Source of the DNA: Dendrolimus kikuchii
Lineage: Eukaryota; Arthropoda; Insecta; Lepidoptera; Lasiocampidae
DNA length: 64,000 nucleotides
Assembly (NCBI GenBank): GCA_019925095.2
Contig: CM034411.1
Span: forward strand, 2,453,001-2,517,000
Direction of reading: 5' to 3'
The first letter of the stretch is position 1. Every line of letters starts with the position of its first letter. The notes under the pieces are model-generated. The model saw nothing but the letters and a program-made list of their open reading frames with translations. It did no database searches and was not told the DNA's origin. The position numbers were made by a program, and so were the translations under genes. Below are positions 52,876-63,138 of the stretch, one piece after another.

Positions 52876-53297
52876 TGAGTTAACCGTATAGTAATTATTT
52901 CGCTCTGGCTTTCCGAGTGAAAGAATCTGCTTCGGTATGCGTCTTGGTCAGCCTTCCGTTTGAGCAAGCAGGCAGTCACCGTGCGAAACAAACAAACTGG
53001 CGTCCTGGCGCTGCTTCAGTGGCCTCACCACGTGGAGCTAGCGGACCACGGATCGAACTTGCGTTTCGGTTATTAACTTACGCCTTAAGGGGTACTGGAA
53101 TTCTCATATCTCACTAGACTTACTTTACTTACAGGAAAGTATTCTATAAAACTTAAAAATAATATTACGAATCTTAATTTATTTATATTTTATTCTTATT
53201 CCGACGTTTCGGCCACTTTTCAGTGGCCGTGATCACGCAACACAAAGATGTCAAGTGTCAATGAGTATTGTTAAAGTTTTATTTAGCCTACCGCCAA
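52876..53297. other. Unassigned; half of the 'cgtttcggccac' fold-back
   Basis: 53190-53240 matches one arm of the 31.7 kb fold-back. 53020-53060 has a box B-like 'ggatcgaactt' on the minus strand. No gene recognised. Confidence 0.4.
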
Positions 53298-53810
53298 CTT
53301 GTTCATTTTAATTTTGTTTATGGTTATTATTGACTCTATGGGAGCTTAATCTAATTTACCACCGCTTCGCAACATGTTATGGCTTGAAGAGAAGAAGCGA
53401 CGTAAGAAACTCTTCAGCAAACATGCCTAGCTCTAATAATTTTGTATAATATTAAAATGGGTGGAAGGAAAAATAAAAGAAATTATCAGTCAAGTTGGTT
53501 TATGTTCCGGTGCACGCAGAAAGAGCTCACAGTGTCTTGAGGTCTGACAGTTAGTTTTTGCTGGGTTTGGGTCTTAATAGTTTTGATGATTGGATCCCAA
53601 ACAGGTGGTATTTGCCAACCATCTTCTCTATTGAAACTTGGGTGCTTTTTGATTTCAATGTTTCACATAAATTTAATTTTTGAAGTGTTATGATTTGAAA
53701 CTCGATGAAACGAAAAAGCGACAATAAAAAGAGATAACCACATAAATCTATAGGACTAAGCCTGCGCGAGAATGACATAGAATACATTATACTTAATAAT
53801 TTAAATACTA
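53298..53810. repeat. Segment also carried in the composite Helitron at 59.9-60.4 kb
   Basis: About 510 bp, nearly identical to 59883-60407 ('gggagcttaatctaatttac', 'gaggtctgacagttagtttt', 'aaatctataggactaagcct'), with small indels. It adjoins a family C Helitron in both places. Part is related to family Q. No coding. Confidence 0.9.
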
Positions 53811-54013
53811 CTAGCTGTCCCGGCAGACGTTGTTCTGCCCTGAAGAAATAAAATTTAGAAACCGATTGCAGCGCCACCTACCGGGTCCAATTGTGAATCT
53901 AAACCATCCCCGAATCCACTTGAACACACACAAAAAAATTCATTCAAATCGGTCCAGCCGTTTAGGAGGAGTTCACTGTCAACACACGTACAGAAGAATT
54001 ATATATATAAAGA
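53811..54013 (-). mobile_element. Family C Helitron, intact 203 bp
   Basis: CTAG at 53811, TCTTTATATATATAATTC on the minus strand at 54013, flanks A and T. Confidence 0.88.
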
Positions 54014-54329
54014 TAGTCATACAGACAGAGTTGGAAATGTTTTGAAGTTTTTCGTTAATACTTCAAATTTCGTGTTTTAAAGCTAAAATATATTATGACG
54101 ATATAATATACGAAATGTGACGTCACGAAATTTTGGATCCCTCCCACCCCTTGTCACATTTTGTTTCACTTTTACAGCGAGTGATCTGCACACACACACA
54201 TTTTTTAAAAATTTAAACTATAGAAGAAGACATTTGTCTAGATTAGCTGTTTCGGCGGCGGGAACGGCCGAATCACTCAAGCGCTCCCGAGAAAATTCCC
54301 GGGATTAAAAATATCACACATTATATGCT
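54014..54329. other. Unassigned; LINE J crumb
   Basis: 54247-54300 encodes 'SAAGTAESLKRSREN', like the J copy at 8.65 kb. Confidence 0.4.
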
Positions 54330-54617
54330 ATTGATCAGTGAAAGAAACCACATTGAAATTCGTCTTTTTATATGTCATTTTTAAATAATTCCCGTAGGAT
54401 TCCCAGGAAAAAGAGCGCAGATTTTAAGTCTAAGAATTTGCTGTCGATCAACGAAAACCGCATTGAAATCGGCCTAGTAGTTTTTACGTGAATCCCGAAT
54501 AAACGGACGAGAAATATAAAAAAATTGCGACGTGTTCTCCGTCGTTCATATAGTCTATTCTAGTTGTTTTTTTTTAATAACTGCAATGTACAGACATGCC
54601 ATTTTTAGAATTTTATA
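54330..54617. repeat. Family P copy
   Basis: 'gctgtcgatcaacgaaaacc' and 'gtagtttttacgtgaatccc' match the palindrome arms at 60.72-60.80 and 61.88-61.95 kb, continuing to 'tgtacagacatgcc'. Confidence 0.7.
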
Positions 54618-54621
54618 ATAT

Positions 54622-55045
54622 TGTTACAAATCGGGCCACCTGCATATTTGTAAATAAAGCATATTTATTATCCGTCGGTGTTTGAGCTAATAATATTGAA
54701 GCGCTTTTAGGACCGTCTTCTTTTGTTTACTTTGTGTTTATATTTTGTGATTGGAAAAATAGCCCATTGTGTATTGTAATCTTTATGGTAGTCATTGGCC
54801 AGGTGTGATTCTTATAAATCCAGTATACAGACATATTGTATTTGTGCAGTATAAAGCACTGCTCCGACGGAGGGGTGGGCAGTCTAGCGATAACCAGCCG
54901 CGAGGCAAGACGTGTGTACATTCGATAATCTATATAATGACGGACTTTGCGCGTGTTATTATATTTGTACCTGTGTTATACGTGTTCTAATAAATTCTAT
55001 AGTTATTCCAACGGCATTTTAATTCGAATCCTCTAACTCGTAACA
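54622..55045 (+). mobile_element. Solo LTR, 4-bp TSD
   Basis: TGTTAC ... GTAACA, 424 bp, flanked by ATAT (54618-54621, 55046-55049), inserted in family P. Contains TATATAA (~54930) and AATAAA (~54989). The termini and short TSD fit a Gypsy or Pao LTR. A reverse copy with a Helitron inside is at 33.5-34.2 kb. Confidence 0.8.
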
Positions 55046-55049
55046 ATAT

Positions 55050-55435
55050 TGTAGATGTCTATCTATACGTGTTACTGTTTCGACAGTAACCCGTCCCAAA
55101 AATTCATCGTCTAATGCGTCCACGTTGTGCAGCCAGTCAAGCATCGCGTATCAGGAGTGTTTGTTTCGCACAATGACTGCTCAGGAGCTAGCGGTGGTTC
55201 TGTATGGTCAACCAACGGTGGTGGGCACACGAATGTTACAGCAAGTGTGTCCTTGGCCTTACATCTGTTTACTCATTAAAATAAATAACGGAGTGTCTAG
55301 TGTTGAAATTAAACTGAAAGCCTTCCTGTACGAACACCAAAGGCAGCAAGCGGTTCTCGCATTTGATAGATTATAAGCGCCTTTTACTAAGCCTGGTTGT
55401 GTCTTTTTTGTAGTTATAGTTCTATATATATATAT
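55050..55435. other. No gene recognised
   Basis: An 83-codon frame (55125-55376) has no recognisable domain; its end 'VEIKLKAFLYEH' is faintly like LINE C-termini. Confidence 0.35.
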
Positions 55436-55440
55436 ACATA

Positions 55441-55642
55441 CATACATAACTCCACGCCAGTTCCCTTGCGGGGTAGGCACGAACAACAGAGCGCCATTTA
55501 GGCTTATTCTTACACACCTCACTCGCTTCTTTGACATTAATAACTCTTGTCATGCACGCTCGTCTGTTCTTAAGGCTCTTGAGATCACCTTCTGCTAGTA
55601 CACGATCAATTTGATCATGGAACGTGTGTCGTGGGCTTCCTT

Positions 55643-55644
<2 letters not shown>
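55441..55644 (-). mobile_element. Family B copy in TA-rich target
   Basis: (CATA) tail at left; both flanks are ATATAT runs, so the TSD cannot be delimited. Confidence 0.8.

Positions 55645-55676
<32 letters not shown>
55645..55676. repeat. (TA)n array
   Basis: About 16 TA units between a B copy and a MITE. Confidence 0.95.
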
Positions 55677-55678
<2 letters not shown>

Positions 55679-55680
<2 letters not shown>

Positions 55681-56055
55681 ATATAGGTACATTAGGGTGG
55701 CACAAAAAACAGACTATTTTTTTTTCTCGAGTGAAAAAAATTTAGTATTTGATGTTTTAAGAACTGCCTCCAAAGGACAGCTCAAAAATTTTTTTTAAGA
55801 GATCGCTCATAATTTTTTGAAACTTATAATTTTTTGCTCTATAAAATTATGCCGTAATGAGAAAAAAAATTGATTAAAAAAGAATCGGTTTTCGGAGATT
55901 TTTGAAATCTTATAAAATTTGGAGCGACCTCTTAAATTGTTTTTTGAGCTGTCGTTTGGAGGGAGTTCTTAAAACATCAAAAACTAACATTATTTGACTT
56001 AGACTAAAAAAAATAATTGACGGTTTTTTTGCACCACCCTAATGTACCTATATAG
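55679..56055. mobile_element. Long-arm fold-back MITE
   Basis: 377 bp with ~150-bp imperfect inverted arms starting CTATATAGGTACATTAGGGT. Inserted in TA-rich DNA. Contains poly(A)/(T) tracts; no coding. Confidence 0.85.
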
Positions 56056-56068
56056 ATATATATATACA

Positions 56069-56277
56069 CTAGCTGTCCCGGCAGACGTTGTTCTGCCCTG
56101 AAGAAATAAAATTTAGAACCCGATTGCAGCGCCACCTACCGGGTCCAAATGTAAGCTATCCTATCTTTCAAGTCGGATCAAACTGCACACGGTGTGCAAA
56201 TTTGATTAAAATCGGTCAAGTAGTTTAGGAGTCTATCGCGGACAAACAACGTGACACGTAATTTATATATATTAAGA
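56069..56277 (-). mobile_element. Family C Helitron, intact 209 bp
   Basis: CTAG at 56069, TCTTAATATATATAAATT on the minus strand. The right flank is G rather than T, so the 5' boundary may be off by two bases. Confidence 0.8.
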
Positions 56278-56389
56278 GATTAGTTTTTTTTTAATTAAAT
56301 CATAAAGTTAACAAAATATTTATATTATTTATTCTATGTATGTATAAATAGTTTTTAAATTAAACTTATTAAAATATTCGGGTCGTTTT

Positions 56390-56540
56390 AGTATTATGCC
56401 GAAAGGAAGGTTTGCACTGAAAATCAGCGTTGTGTCGGATATAATTCCGGCACAGCAATGTGCTGAGTGCAAACCTTGTTTGCTGAAAATGTTTGTGGAA
56501 TTTATATCTTTATCCCTCGCTTTAATTAATAATAAAGCTA
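56390..56540 (+). repeat. Family Z-like piece
   Basis: 'ggcacagcaatgtgctgagt' and 'ttaataataaagctatg'; resembles 18.1 and 21.2 kb in layout only. Confidence 0.4.
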
Positions 56541-57138
56541 TGTGGATCTAAAGTTCCCACTTTGAGAATTACTGGTCAACATGAAGATAACTTACTTGTG
56601 AATGAAACTGTTATTAAGATTAATTTTAAATCTCGGTCAATATCACAAATCAGTATAAATAAGTTAAACTTTAAGTCAAGGTTACGGCCTACTCCAAATT
56701 TAATTAGTGACCCTAATAAATTTATCGATAAAAAATAGTGGCCATCGTAGCATCCCTGCTTGACAAAAAGTGAGGTCGGTTGGCCAACACTTTTTATCGA
56801 TATCGACGAAGGTTAGACAACCTTAAGGTTTTTACTTTCGTAATTGCGCTGAAATCTAAGCTAATTGACTTGTTTACTTTGACTTAGTAAACTGCAAAAC
56901 ATAACATAAAAAAAATTGATCAAAGTACATATGAAACTTCAATCAGTAAAAATAAAAATTTCAGGCAAAAACCAAAACTATGGGAAATATTCGATAAATT
57001 TAAAAAGGATCTAAAAGCCAATTTTAATGTCTACTAAAACGGAATCATTTCATTTTGAAACGTCTTCAAAAATTTTATTATTTTTGAATATCTAAGTTGT
57101 GTCCAGTAAAGTATATAAACAATTAAAATAAACTAGTA
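56541..57138. other. No gene recognised
   Basis: Unassigned AT-rich sequence. 'tttatcgata' occurs twice in opposite contexts near 56720 and 56800. Confidence 0.4.
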
Positions 57139-57385
57139 TCACTAGCAGTTCACCCCAATAGCCCGGTACTTTTTGTCCTTATTTCCCACAATAGTCCTAC
57201 ACTGGCCGGGGCTTGTCCTTGGGTGCATTACTATATGGTGTAGACAGGGATAATCACCGGTCAGTGTCACGCCGTATTTACATTAAATTTGTCAAAGGGC
57301 CTCTACGTTTTGGCCTTCCCATGGCCCCACGCCAGCCCTCCAAATGTCCGGGCCATTTTTATGGCCCGTGGTCTTCTATGACATA
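57139..57385 (-). repeat. Family M partial copy
   Basis: 'agcagttcaccccaatagcc' to 'catttttatggcccgtggtc'; contains the uninterrupted 'cattaaatttgtcaaagg' that is split by a Helitron at 58.42 kb. Confidence 0.8.
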
Positions 57386-57437
57386 CATAATATAATAATT
57401 ATATACTTATTTATAATTTAGTTTAGGTTTTATTTAA

Positions 57438-57793
57438 TTACATACATACATAACTTCACGCCAGTTCCCTTGCGGGGTAGGCACGAACAACAGAGTGCCA
57501 TTTAGGCTTATTCTTACACACCTCACTTGCCTCTTTGACGTTCACAACTCTTATCATGCAAGCTCGTTCTTAAGGCTCCTGACATCACCTTCTACTAGTA
57601 CACGATCAATTTGATCAAGAAAGGCGTGTCGTGGCCTTCCACCACTTCTGCATCCATCCACTTTTGCATTGTATATCTGTTTAGTCATTCTTTCCACATG
57701 CCCGAACCACCGGAGCATTCCTTTCCTTACCTTCACCCTGACACTCTCTTTCAGACCAACTCTCTTTCTTACTTCGGTATTACGAACGCGATT
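57438..57793 (-). mobile_element. Family B copy
   Basis: (CATA) tail at left, 5' end at 'tacgaacgcg'. One codon-size deletion ('gctcgttctt'). No clear TSD. Confidence 0.85.
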
Positions 57794-57906
57794 GATTTGA
57801 TTGTTAGTATCAAATAGAAATTTTATGTTATTTAAATAAAATATATTTAAGTTTACAAATAAATGAAAGTGAAAATAATTGTTAAATTTATATAGAATTT
57901 ATTATA

Positions 57907-58740
57907 CCCGCAGGGGGGCTTTGTGGCCAAGCCTTACGTGATTATCAACACCTCGTACCTAACCCGAGGGGCTAAGGTACGGTCCGCCTCCGTGCTGGCC
58001 TTAGCCGGCTGGCACGGAATGGAGATCGATGGAGCTACTCAAGCTCTAGGGGTGGAAGTGATCAATGGCCTAACGTCGGAAGTAGCTTCGGTGAACCTGC
58101 AGCCCACCTGTCCACATCCGTTAGCCTCTCACACCCACGTTGCCCCTCGCCAATTTTATACGGTATTTTTTGGAGGTCATGCAAAGAATGGCGAGTCACC
58201 GTCTGCCCATTTTTACCACGTTCCTTGAACATTGCGACGGGCAGACGGTATACCCCCATAGTCCCATATTACTATTAGTTATTAATCCCAATAGCCCGGT
58301 ACTTTTTGTTCTCATTTCCTATAATAATCCTACACTGACCGGGGCTTGTCCTTGGGTGCATTTTTGTACGATGTAGACAGGGATTATCGCCGGTCAGTAT
58401 CGCTCTATATTTATATTAAACTAGCTGCCCCGGCAGACTTTGTTCTGCCCTGAAGAAATAAAATTTAGAACCCGATTCCAGCGCCACCTACCGGGTCCAA
58501 ATATAAGCTATCCTATCTTTCAAGTCGGATCAAACTGCACACGGTGTGCAAATTTGATTAAAATCGGTCAAGTAGTTTAGGAGTCCATCGCGGACAAACA
58601 ACGTAACACGTAATTTATATATATTAAGATTTGTCGAAGGAGCCTGCTTCTACGTGTTGGTCTTTCAATGGCCCACGCAACGCCAGGCAAGCCCTCCAAA
58701 AATCTTGTCCATGTTTAGGGCGCGTAGCCTACAACGATAA
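57907..58740 (-). repeat. Family M, longest copy, split by a Helitron
   Basis: From 'acccgcaggggggctttgtg' to 'gggcgcgtagcctac'. A plus-strand frame (57923-58228, 101 codons) is not open in the other copies, so I do not call it a gene. Confidence 0.8.
58421..58629 (-). mobile_element. Family C Helitron, 209 bp, with empty site
   Basis: CTAG at 58421 and TCTTAATAT (minus) at 58629, placed between AAA and TTT of M. The M copy at 57.3 kb shows the same site uninterrupted, confirming precise A|T insertion with no TSD. Confidence 0.95.
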
Positions 58741-58760
58741 ATTATAAATATATATACATA

Positions 58761-59013
58761 CTAGCTGTGCCCGCGACGCCGTCCGCGTGGAATTTGTTTT
58801 CAAAGCCCCCCGATATTGAAACATTTTTCATTGCTGCTCCGCTCCTATTGGTCTTAGCGTGATGATATATAGCCTATAGCCTTCCTCGATAAATGGGCTA
58901 TCCAACAGTGAAAGAATTTTTCAAATCAGGCCAGTAGTTCCTGAGATTAGCGCGTTCAAACAAACAAACTCTTCAGCTTTATATATTAGTGTAAATATAA
59001 TAATGATATAAGA
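58761..59013 (-). mobile_element. Family D Helitron, intact
   Basis: CTAGCTGTGCCCGCGACGCC at left, TCTTATATCATT on the minus strand at 59013, flanks A and T. 253 bp. Confidence 0.85.
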
Positions 59014-59219
59014 TAAATATTATTAAACTAATTTGTATTCATATTATTGATCCAAACTCAATGGCATTAGAAATAAATTGTAGATATTCCTAAAAAAATG
59101 TGGCGTGGACAATGGGCAACCTTCTGGCCATTGGACAAACTTGACCTGACCTCGGCGGCTTGTTTCGTTTATTACTGATTTTGGTTTAGAATCGTTAATA
59201 ATAACAATAAGCTAATAAT

Positions 59220-59645
59220 CTACAAACAGACACCCACATTATATATCCCCAAGTTACGCTTGTATATGGGTAATATATTACGAAACTCTCTGAGACGTAT
59301 CCTAGACACCCAGACCATAGTAAATAATGAAAGTTCGTTTACGATATATACGATCACGGTGTTTGTGTTCGAACTCTTCCGAAACGGCTTAACCGATTTT
59401 AATGCTTTTTTTGTATGTTTGTATATTTGAGATTAGGTCGTAACGTATTTGTTACCCTTCTGTGTTTTTTTTATTTTTTATGGTAGGACAACGTTTGACG
59501 GTTCAGCTATTATGGGTAATACACAACGGACCACTCTAGGGCCGATTCCAGACACTAATACCACAGTAAATAAGGGACTGTTTGTTTCCGAAATTGACCA
59601 TGCCAGGAATCGAACCCGGAGCCTCTGCGCTGCAGTGAGGTCCAC
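59220..59645 (-). mobile_element. Two SINE copies (second type) around a Helitron-like piece
   Basis: 59220-59345 and 59510-59645 are SINE parts (the second with box B GGTTCGATTCC on the minus strand). 59346-59509 ('ccgaaacggcttaaccgatt' to 'ggacaacgtttgacgg') is a Helitron-like segment ending near 'ttcagct'. Between 59014 and 59219 nothing is recognised. Confidence 0.6.
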
Positions 59646-59814
59646 GCTTGACTTGAAATTCCCACGGGATTCCCGGGACACAAAGTAGCGCAGTATTTAA
59701 AAAAGAATATAAACTCTGCTTTTAATCAAAACTGTGTCGGAATAAGCTAATTTTAATGCATCTGAATTATTACAAACCGCTTCCAGAATAAAAAATATCA
59801 CATATTATATTACA

Positions 59815-60618
59815 CTAGCTGTCCCGGCAGACGTTGTTCCGCCCTGAAGAAATAAAATTTAGAACCCGATTGCAGCGCCACCTTCATTTTCATTTTGTTT
59901 ATGGTTATTATTGACTCTATGGGAGCCTAATCTAATTTACCACCGCTTCGCAACATGTTATGGCTTGAAGAGAAGAAGCGACGTAAGAAACTCTTCAGCA
60001 AACATGCCTAGCTCTAATAATTTTATATGATATTAAAATGGGTGGAAGGAAAAATAAAAGAAAATATCAATCAAGTTGGTATGTGTTCCGGTGCACCCAG
60101 AAAGAGCTAACAGTGTCTTGAGGTCTGGCAGTTGGTTTTTGCTGGGTTTGGGTCTTAATAGTTTTGATGATCGGATCCCAAACAGGTGGTATTTGCCAAC
60201 CATCTTCTCTATTGAAACTTGGGTGATTTTGATTTCAATGTTTCACATAAATTTAATTTTTGAAGTGAAACTAATTTAGAATCGTTATGATTTGAAACTC
60301 GATGAAACGAAAAAGCGACATTAAAAAGAGATAACCACATAAATCTATAGGACTAAGCCTGCGCGAGAATGACATAGAATACATTATACTTAATAATTTA
60401 AATACTACTAGCTGTCCCGGCAGACGTTGTTCTGCCCTGAAGAAATAAAATTTAGAAACCGATTGCCGCGCCACCTACCGCATCCAATTGTGAATCTAAA
60501 CCATCCTCGAATCCACTTGAACACACACAAAAAAAAATCATTAAAATCGGTCCAGCCGTTTAGGAGGAGTTCACTGTGAACACACGTACAGAAGAATTAT
60601 ATATGAATTATATAAAGA
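59815..60618 (-). mobile_element. Composite Helitron, 804 bp, with carried segment
   Basis: Minus-strand order: 5' end TCTTTATATAATTC (60618), a complete family C Helitron to its CTAG (60408), ~525 bp of carried sequence (60407-59883), then a second Helitron 3' end (59882-59815) with its own CTAG. Flanks A and T. The right palindrome arm is uninterrupted at the corresponding point (62060|62061), so the 804 bp entered as one unit. Confidence 0.9.
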
Positions 60619-61036
60619 TAAAATCAATTAGTGAAAAAATCACATTGGAATTCGATTTTTTTTATCTGGTAATTTTGTTTCATTCCCAGAAAAATTCCCG
60701 CGGGATTCGCAGGATGAAAGTGTTGCAGATTTTAAGTGTAAGAATTTGCTGTCGATCAGTGAAAACCGCATCCAGATCGGCCCAGTAGTTTTTACGTGAA
60801 CCCCGAACAAACAGATAAACAAACAAGAAATTTAAAAAAATTGCCTCGTGACCTCCGTTCTTTTTTTATAATCTATTCCAGTTTTCTTTTTTAAATACCT
60901 TCAATGTACAGACACGACATGTTTAGAAATTTATAAATCGAATCAAATCAATTAATTTCTTGCATAAAAACATGGTTATAGAAATAGGTCTTGTTATTTT
61001 ACACTGAGCGCATGTTTTTTGCCGGTTGGGCGTACA

Positions 61037-61280
61037 ATTGTATCCGTGCAGGAACGGAGAAAGAATACAAATTCCTAGGTTGGAGCGGCCTGTCGTAAGA
61101 GGCGACAAAACAACCCACAGCCAGGTGGTAGGGCATTTGCCCGACTGGATGGCTACCACCCCTGGTCTAGAGCATGTGTTCCGGCATCAGTGGCTATGTT
61201 CCAGACTCTCCTTCAAGGCCGGCAGCACATTGGCAGCACCCCTGATATTGCTAATGTCCATAGGCGACGGTCACCACTTT
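61037..61280 (+). mobile_element. Family A copy in the left palindrome arm
   Basis: 'atccgtgcaggaacgg' to 'taggcgacggtcaccac'; deletion of ~25 bp after 'ctggtctagag'. Confidence 0.8.
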
Positions 61281-61324
61281 TTTTTTTAGTCATTTGCCAA
61301 GACAGAGATATTCTTTTTCTTAAC

Positions 61325-61327
<3 letters not shown>

Positions 61328-61418
<91 letters not shown>
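61328..61418. repeat. (TA)45 array in the palindrome centre
   Basis: About 91 bp of uninterrupted TA, the longest in the window. Confidence 0.97.
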
Positions 61419-61420
<2 letters not shown>

Positions 61421-61493
61421 AAGCTGTATTAGAAATAAGAAATGTAATAGATAAAAATAGAATACATAAACAAAATAGATATAGATATATAAT

Positions 61494-61640
61494 GTTATGG
61501 CGGCACACTCTAGACCAGGGGTGCTAGCCATCCAGTCGGGCAAATGCCCTACCACCTGGCTGTGGGTTGTTTAGTCGCCTCTTACGACAGGCCGCCCGGC
61601 CGCAGGAAATTGTATTCTTTCTCCGTTCCTGCACGGATCA
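61494..61640 (-). mobile_element. Family A fragment in the right palindrome arm
   Basis: Mirror of 61037-61172 but cut at 'gccgccataaca'; the shared tail is missing and replaced by AT-rich DNA. Confidence 0.85.
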
Positions 61641-62136
61641 AATTGTACGCCCAACCGGCAAAAAACATGCGCTCAGTGTAAAATAACAAGACCTATTTGT
61701 ATAACCATGTTTTTATGCAAGAAATTCATTGATTTCACTTGATTTATAAACTTCTAAACATGTCGTGTCTGTAAATTGAAGGTATTTAACAAAGCAAACT
61801 GAAATAGATTATAAAAAAAAGAACGGAGGTCACGAGGCAATTTTTTTAAATTTCTTGTTTGTTTATCTGTTTATTCGGGATTCACGTAAAAACTACTGGG
61901 CCGATCTCGATGCGGTTTTCATTAATCGACAGCAAGTTACACTTAAAATCTGCAATACTTTCATCCTGCGAATCCCGCGGGAATTTTTCTGGGAATGAAA
62001 CAAAATTACCAGATAAAAAAGAATCGAATTCCAATGTGATTTTTTCACTAATCGATTTTATGTAATATATGTGATATTTTTAATTCCGGGAACATTAAAA
62101 TTAGCTTATTCTATATATATATTGCTTTGTTCTACA

Positions 62137-62205
62137 TGGTAACCACTTTCCATCACATTTGGGCCGTAAGCCTATCTGCTGTGCTTCAGCAATAAATTTT
62201 TTTAA
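62137..62205 (+). mobile_element. Family A/K tail fragment
   Basis: 'atggtaaccactttccatca' then 'tgctgtgcttcagcaataaa'. Only the shared 3' tail. Confidence 0.65.
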
Positions 62206-62339
62206 TAAGAATTAGGCATAATTACTTAAGGAAAAGTAGTGTTTTCTAAGTGCGTTCTTAAATATAGGTAATTATTTGGCCTCTCTGGCAGTAAAAGGCA
62301 GCCTTTTCCAAATTTATGTATGAAGAAGTTAATCAAAAT

Positions 62340-62570
62340 GTAAAACTAAGTGCTCCCCTTTAAAAAACTCATCCGTAGGGAAATCCATTTAGTGCGCTCC
62401 CATTTCCCATACAACAATTGCGCGGGAGCCGACAACAAAATGGCCGCCGGTGACGTCACACCGGAAACGGCTCCGTTTTGAATTTGGGACGGTCGAGCGA
62501 GCAATGGCGGAACATCCGGCGCGCGAAGACGTTACAATCAGTGATCTCGACTATACTGTTTTATAGATCT
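62340..62570 (+). promoter_or_regulatory. GC-rich, promoter-like patch with short frame
   Basis: Contains TGACGTCA (CRE palindrome), 'aaaatggccgccgg' (YY1-like) and many CpGs in otherwise AT-rich DNA. A 20-codon frame 62504-62566 starts ATGGCGGAACATCC. It might be a first exon or a bidirectional promoter remnant; no splice site or downstream exon is supported. Confidence 0.3.
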
Positions 62571-62640
62571 TATTTTTTTACGTCAAATAGATCTATATTG
62601 TTTCAATTATCATTTTGATTTCCATTATATATTTTTTAAA

Positions 62641-63080
62641 CCGTGGTAGCTTAGTGGCTAATGCGTTCGTCCGATTTAGCCAGTTTTCTGATCTAAAGTG
62701 CATATTGTTACACCAACAATTACTAATGGATGATGATGATGATGATACTGATGTCAGGAGCCTTAAGAACAGACTAGCGTGCATGACAAGAATATGAATG
62801 TCAAAAAAGCAAGTGAGGTGTGTAAGAATAAGCCTAAATGGCGCTCTGTTGTCCGTGCCTACCCCGCAAGGGAACTGGCGTGAAGTTATGTATGTATGTA
62901 ACAATTACTAAGTACTAACGGTGAAGGAAAACATCGCGATGAAACCTGCACATCGAGACAACCGATGTGTGAAACCTGCCAAGTCGCCTTGGACACGCCT
63001 GGCTGGGTGTACTGTCTGTTTCTCTATAAAGTGGAGGCCTGAGCCCAGCATTGGGACGTTTATGGACTGTTATTATCTAT
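62641..63080 (+). mobile_element. tRNA-derived SINE split by family B
   Basis: Box A TAGCTTAGTGG (62646-62656); box B is lost through a ~40-bp deletion. Body resumes after the B copy with 'cggtgaaggaaaacatcgcg' and ends 'gcccagcattgggacg'. Confidence 0.85.
62727..62899 (+). mobile_element. Family B short copy, 12-bp TSD, (GAT)n filler
   Basis: TSD AACAATTACTAA at 62715-62726 and 62900-62911. B homology starts at 'atgtcaggagcc' (62751); 62727-62750 is 'tggatgatgatgatgatgat'-type filler. Confidence 0.93.
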
Positions 63081-63138
63081 ACAATACATACAAAATAAAT
63101 AAATAAAATTGAAGTGTCTGTTTGTAATGTCAAAATAA

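Larger units (their letters stand above)
59739..62111. repeat. Large inverted repeat (palindrome), ~600-bp arms
   Basis: Left arm 59739-59814 plus 60619-61172; right arm 61509-62111. Both arms contain, in mirror order, family P, a shared unassigned stretch ('gcgcatgttttttgccggtt') and the first half of a family A element. Arms differ at scattered positions by a few per cent. The centre (61173-61508) holds the rest of one A copy and a (TA)45 array. The left arm is interrupted by a composite Helitron. Confidence 0.92.

Noticed and set aside
57923..58228. 101-codon frame in family M
   Set aside because: Not open in the other four M copies, so not a conserved gene.
61190..61555. Frames of alternating Tyr-Ile
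   Set aside because: Pure translation of the (TA)45 array.
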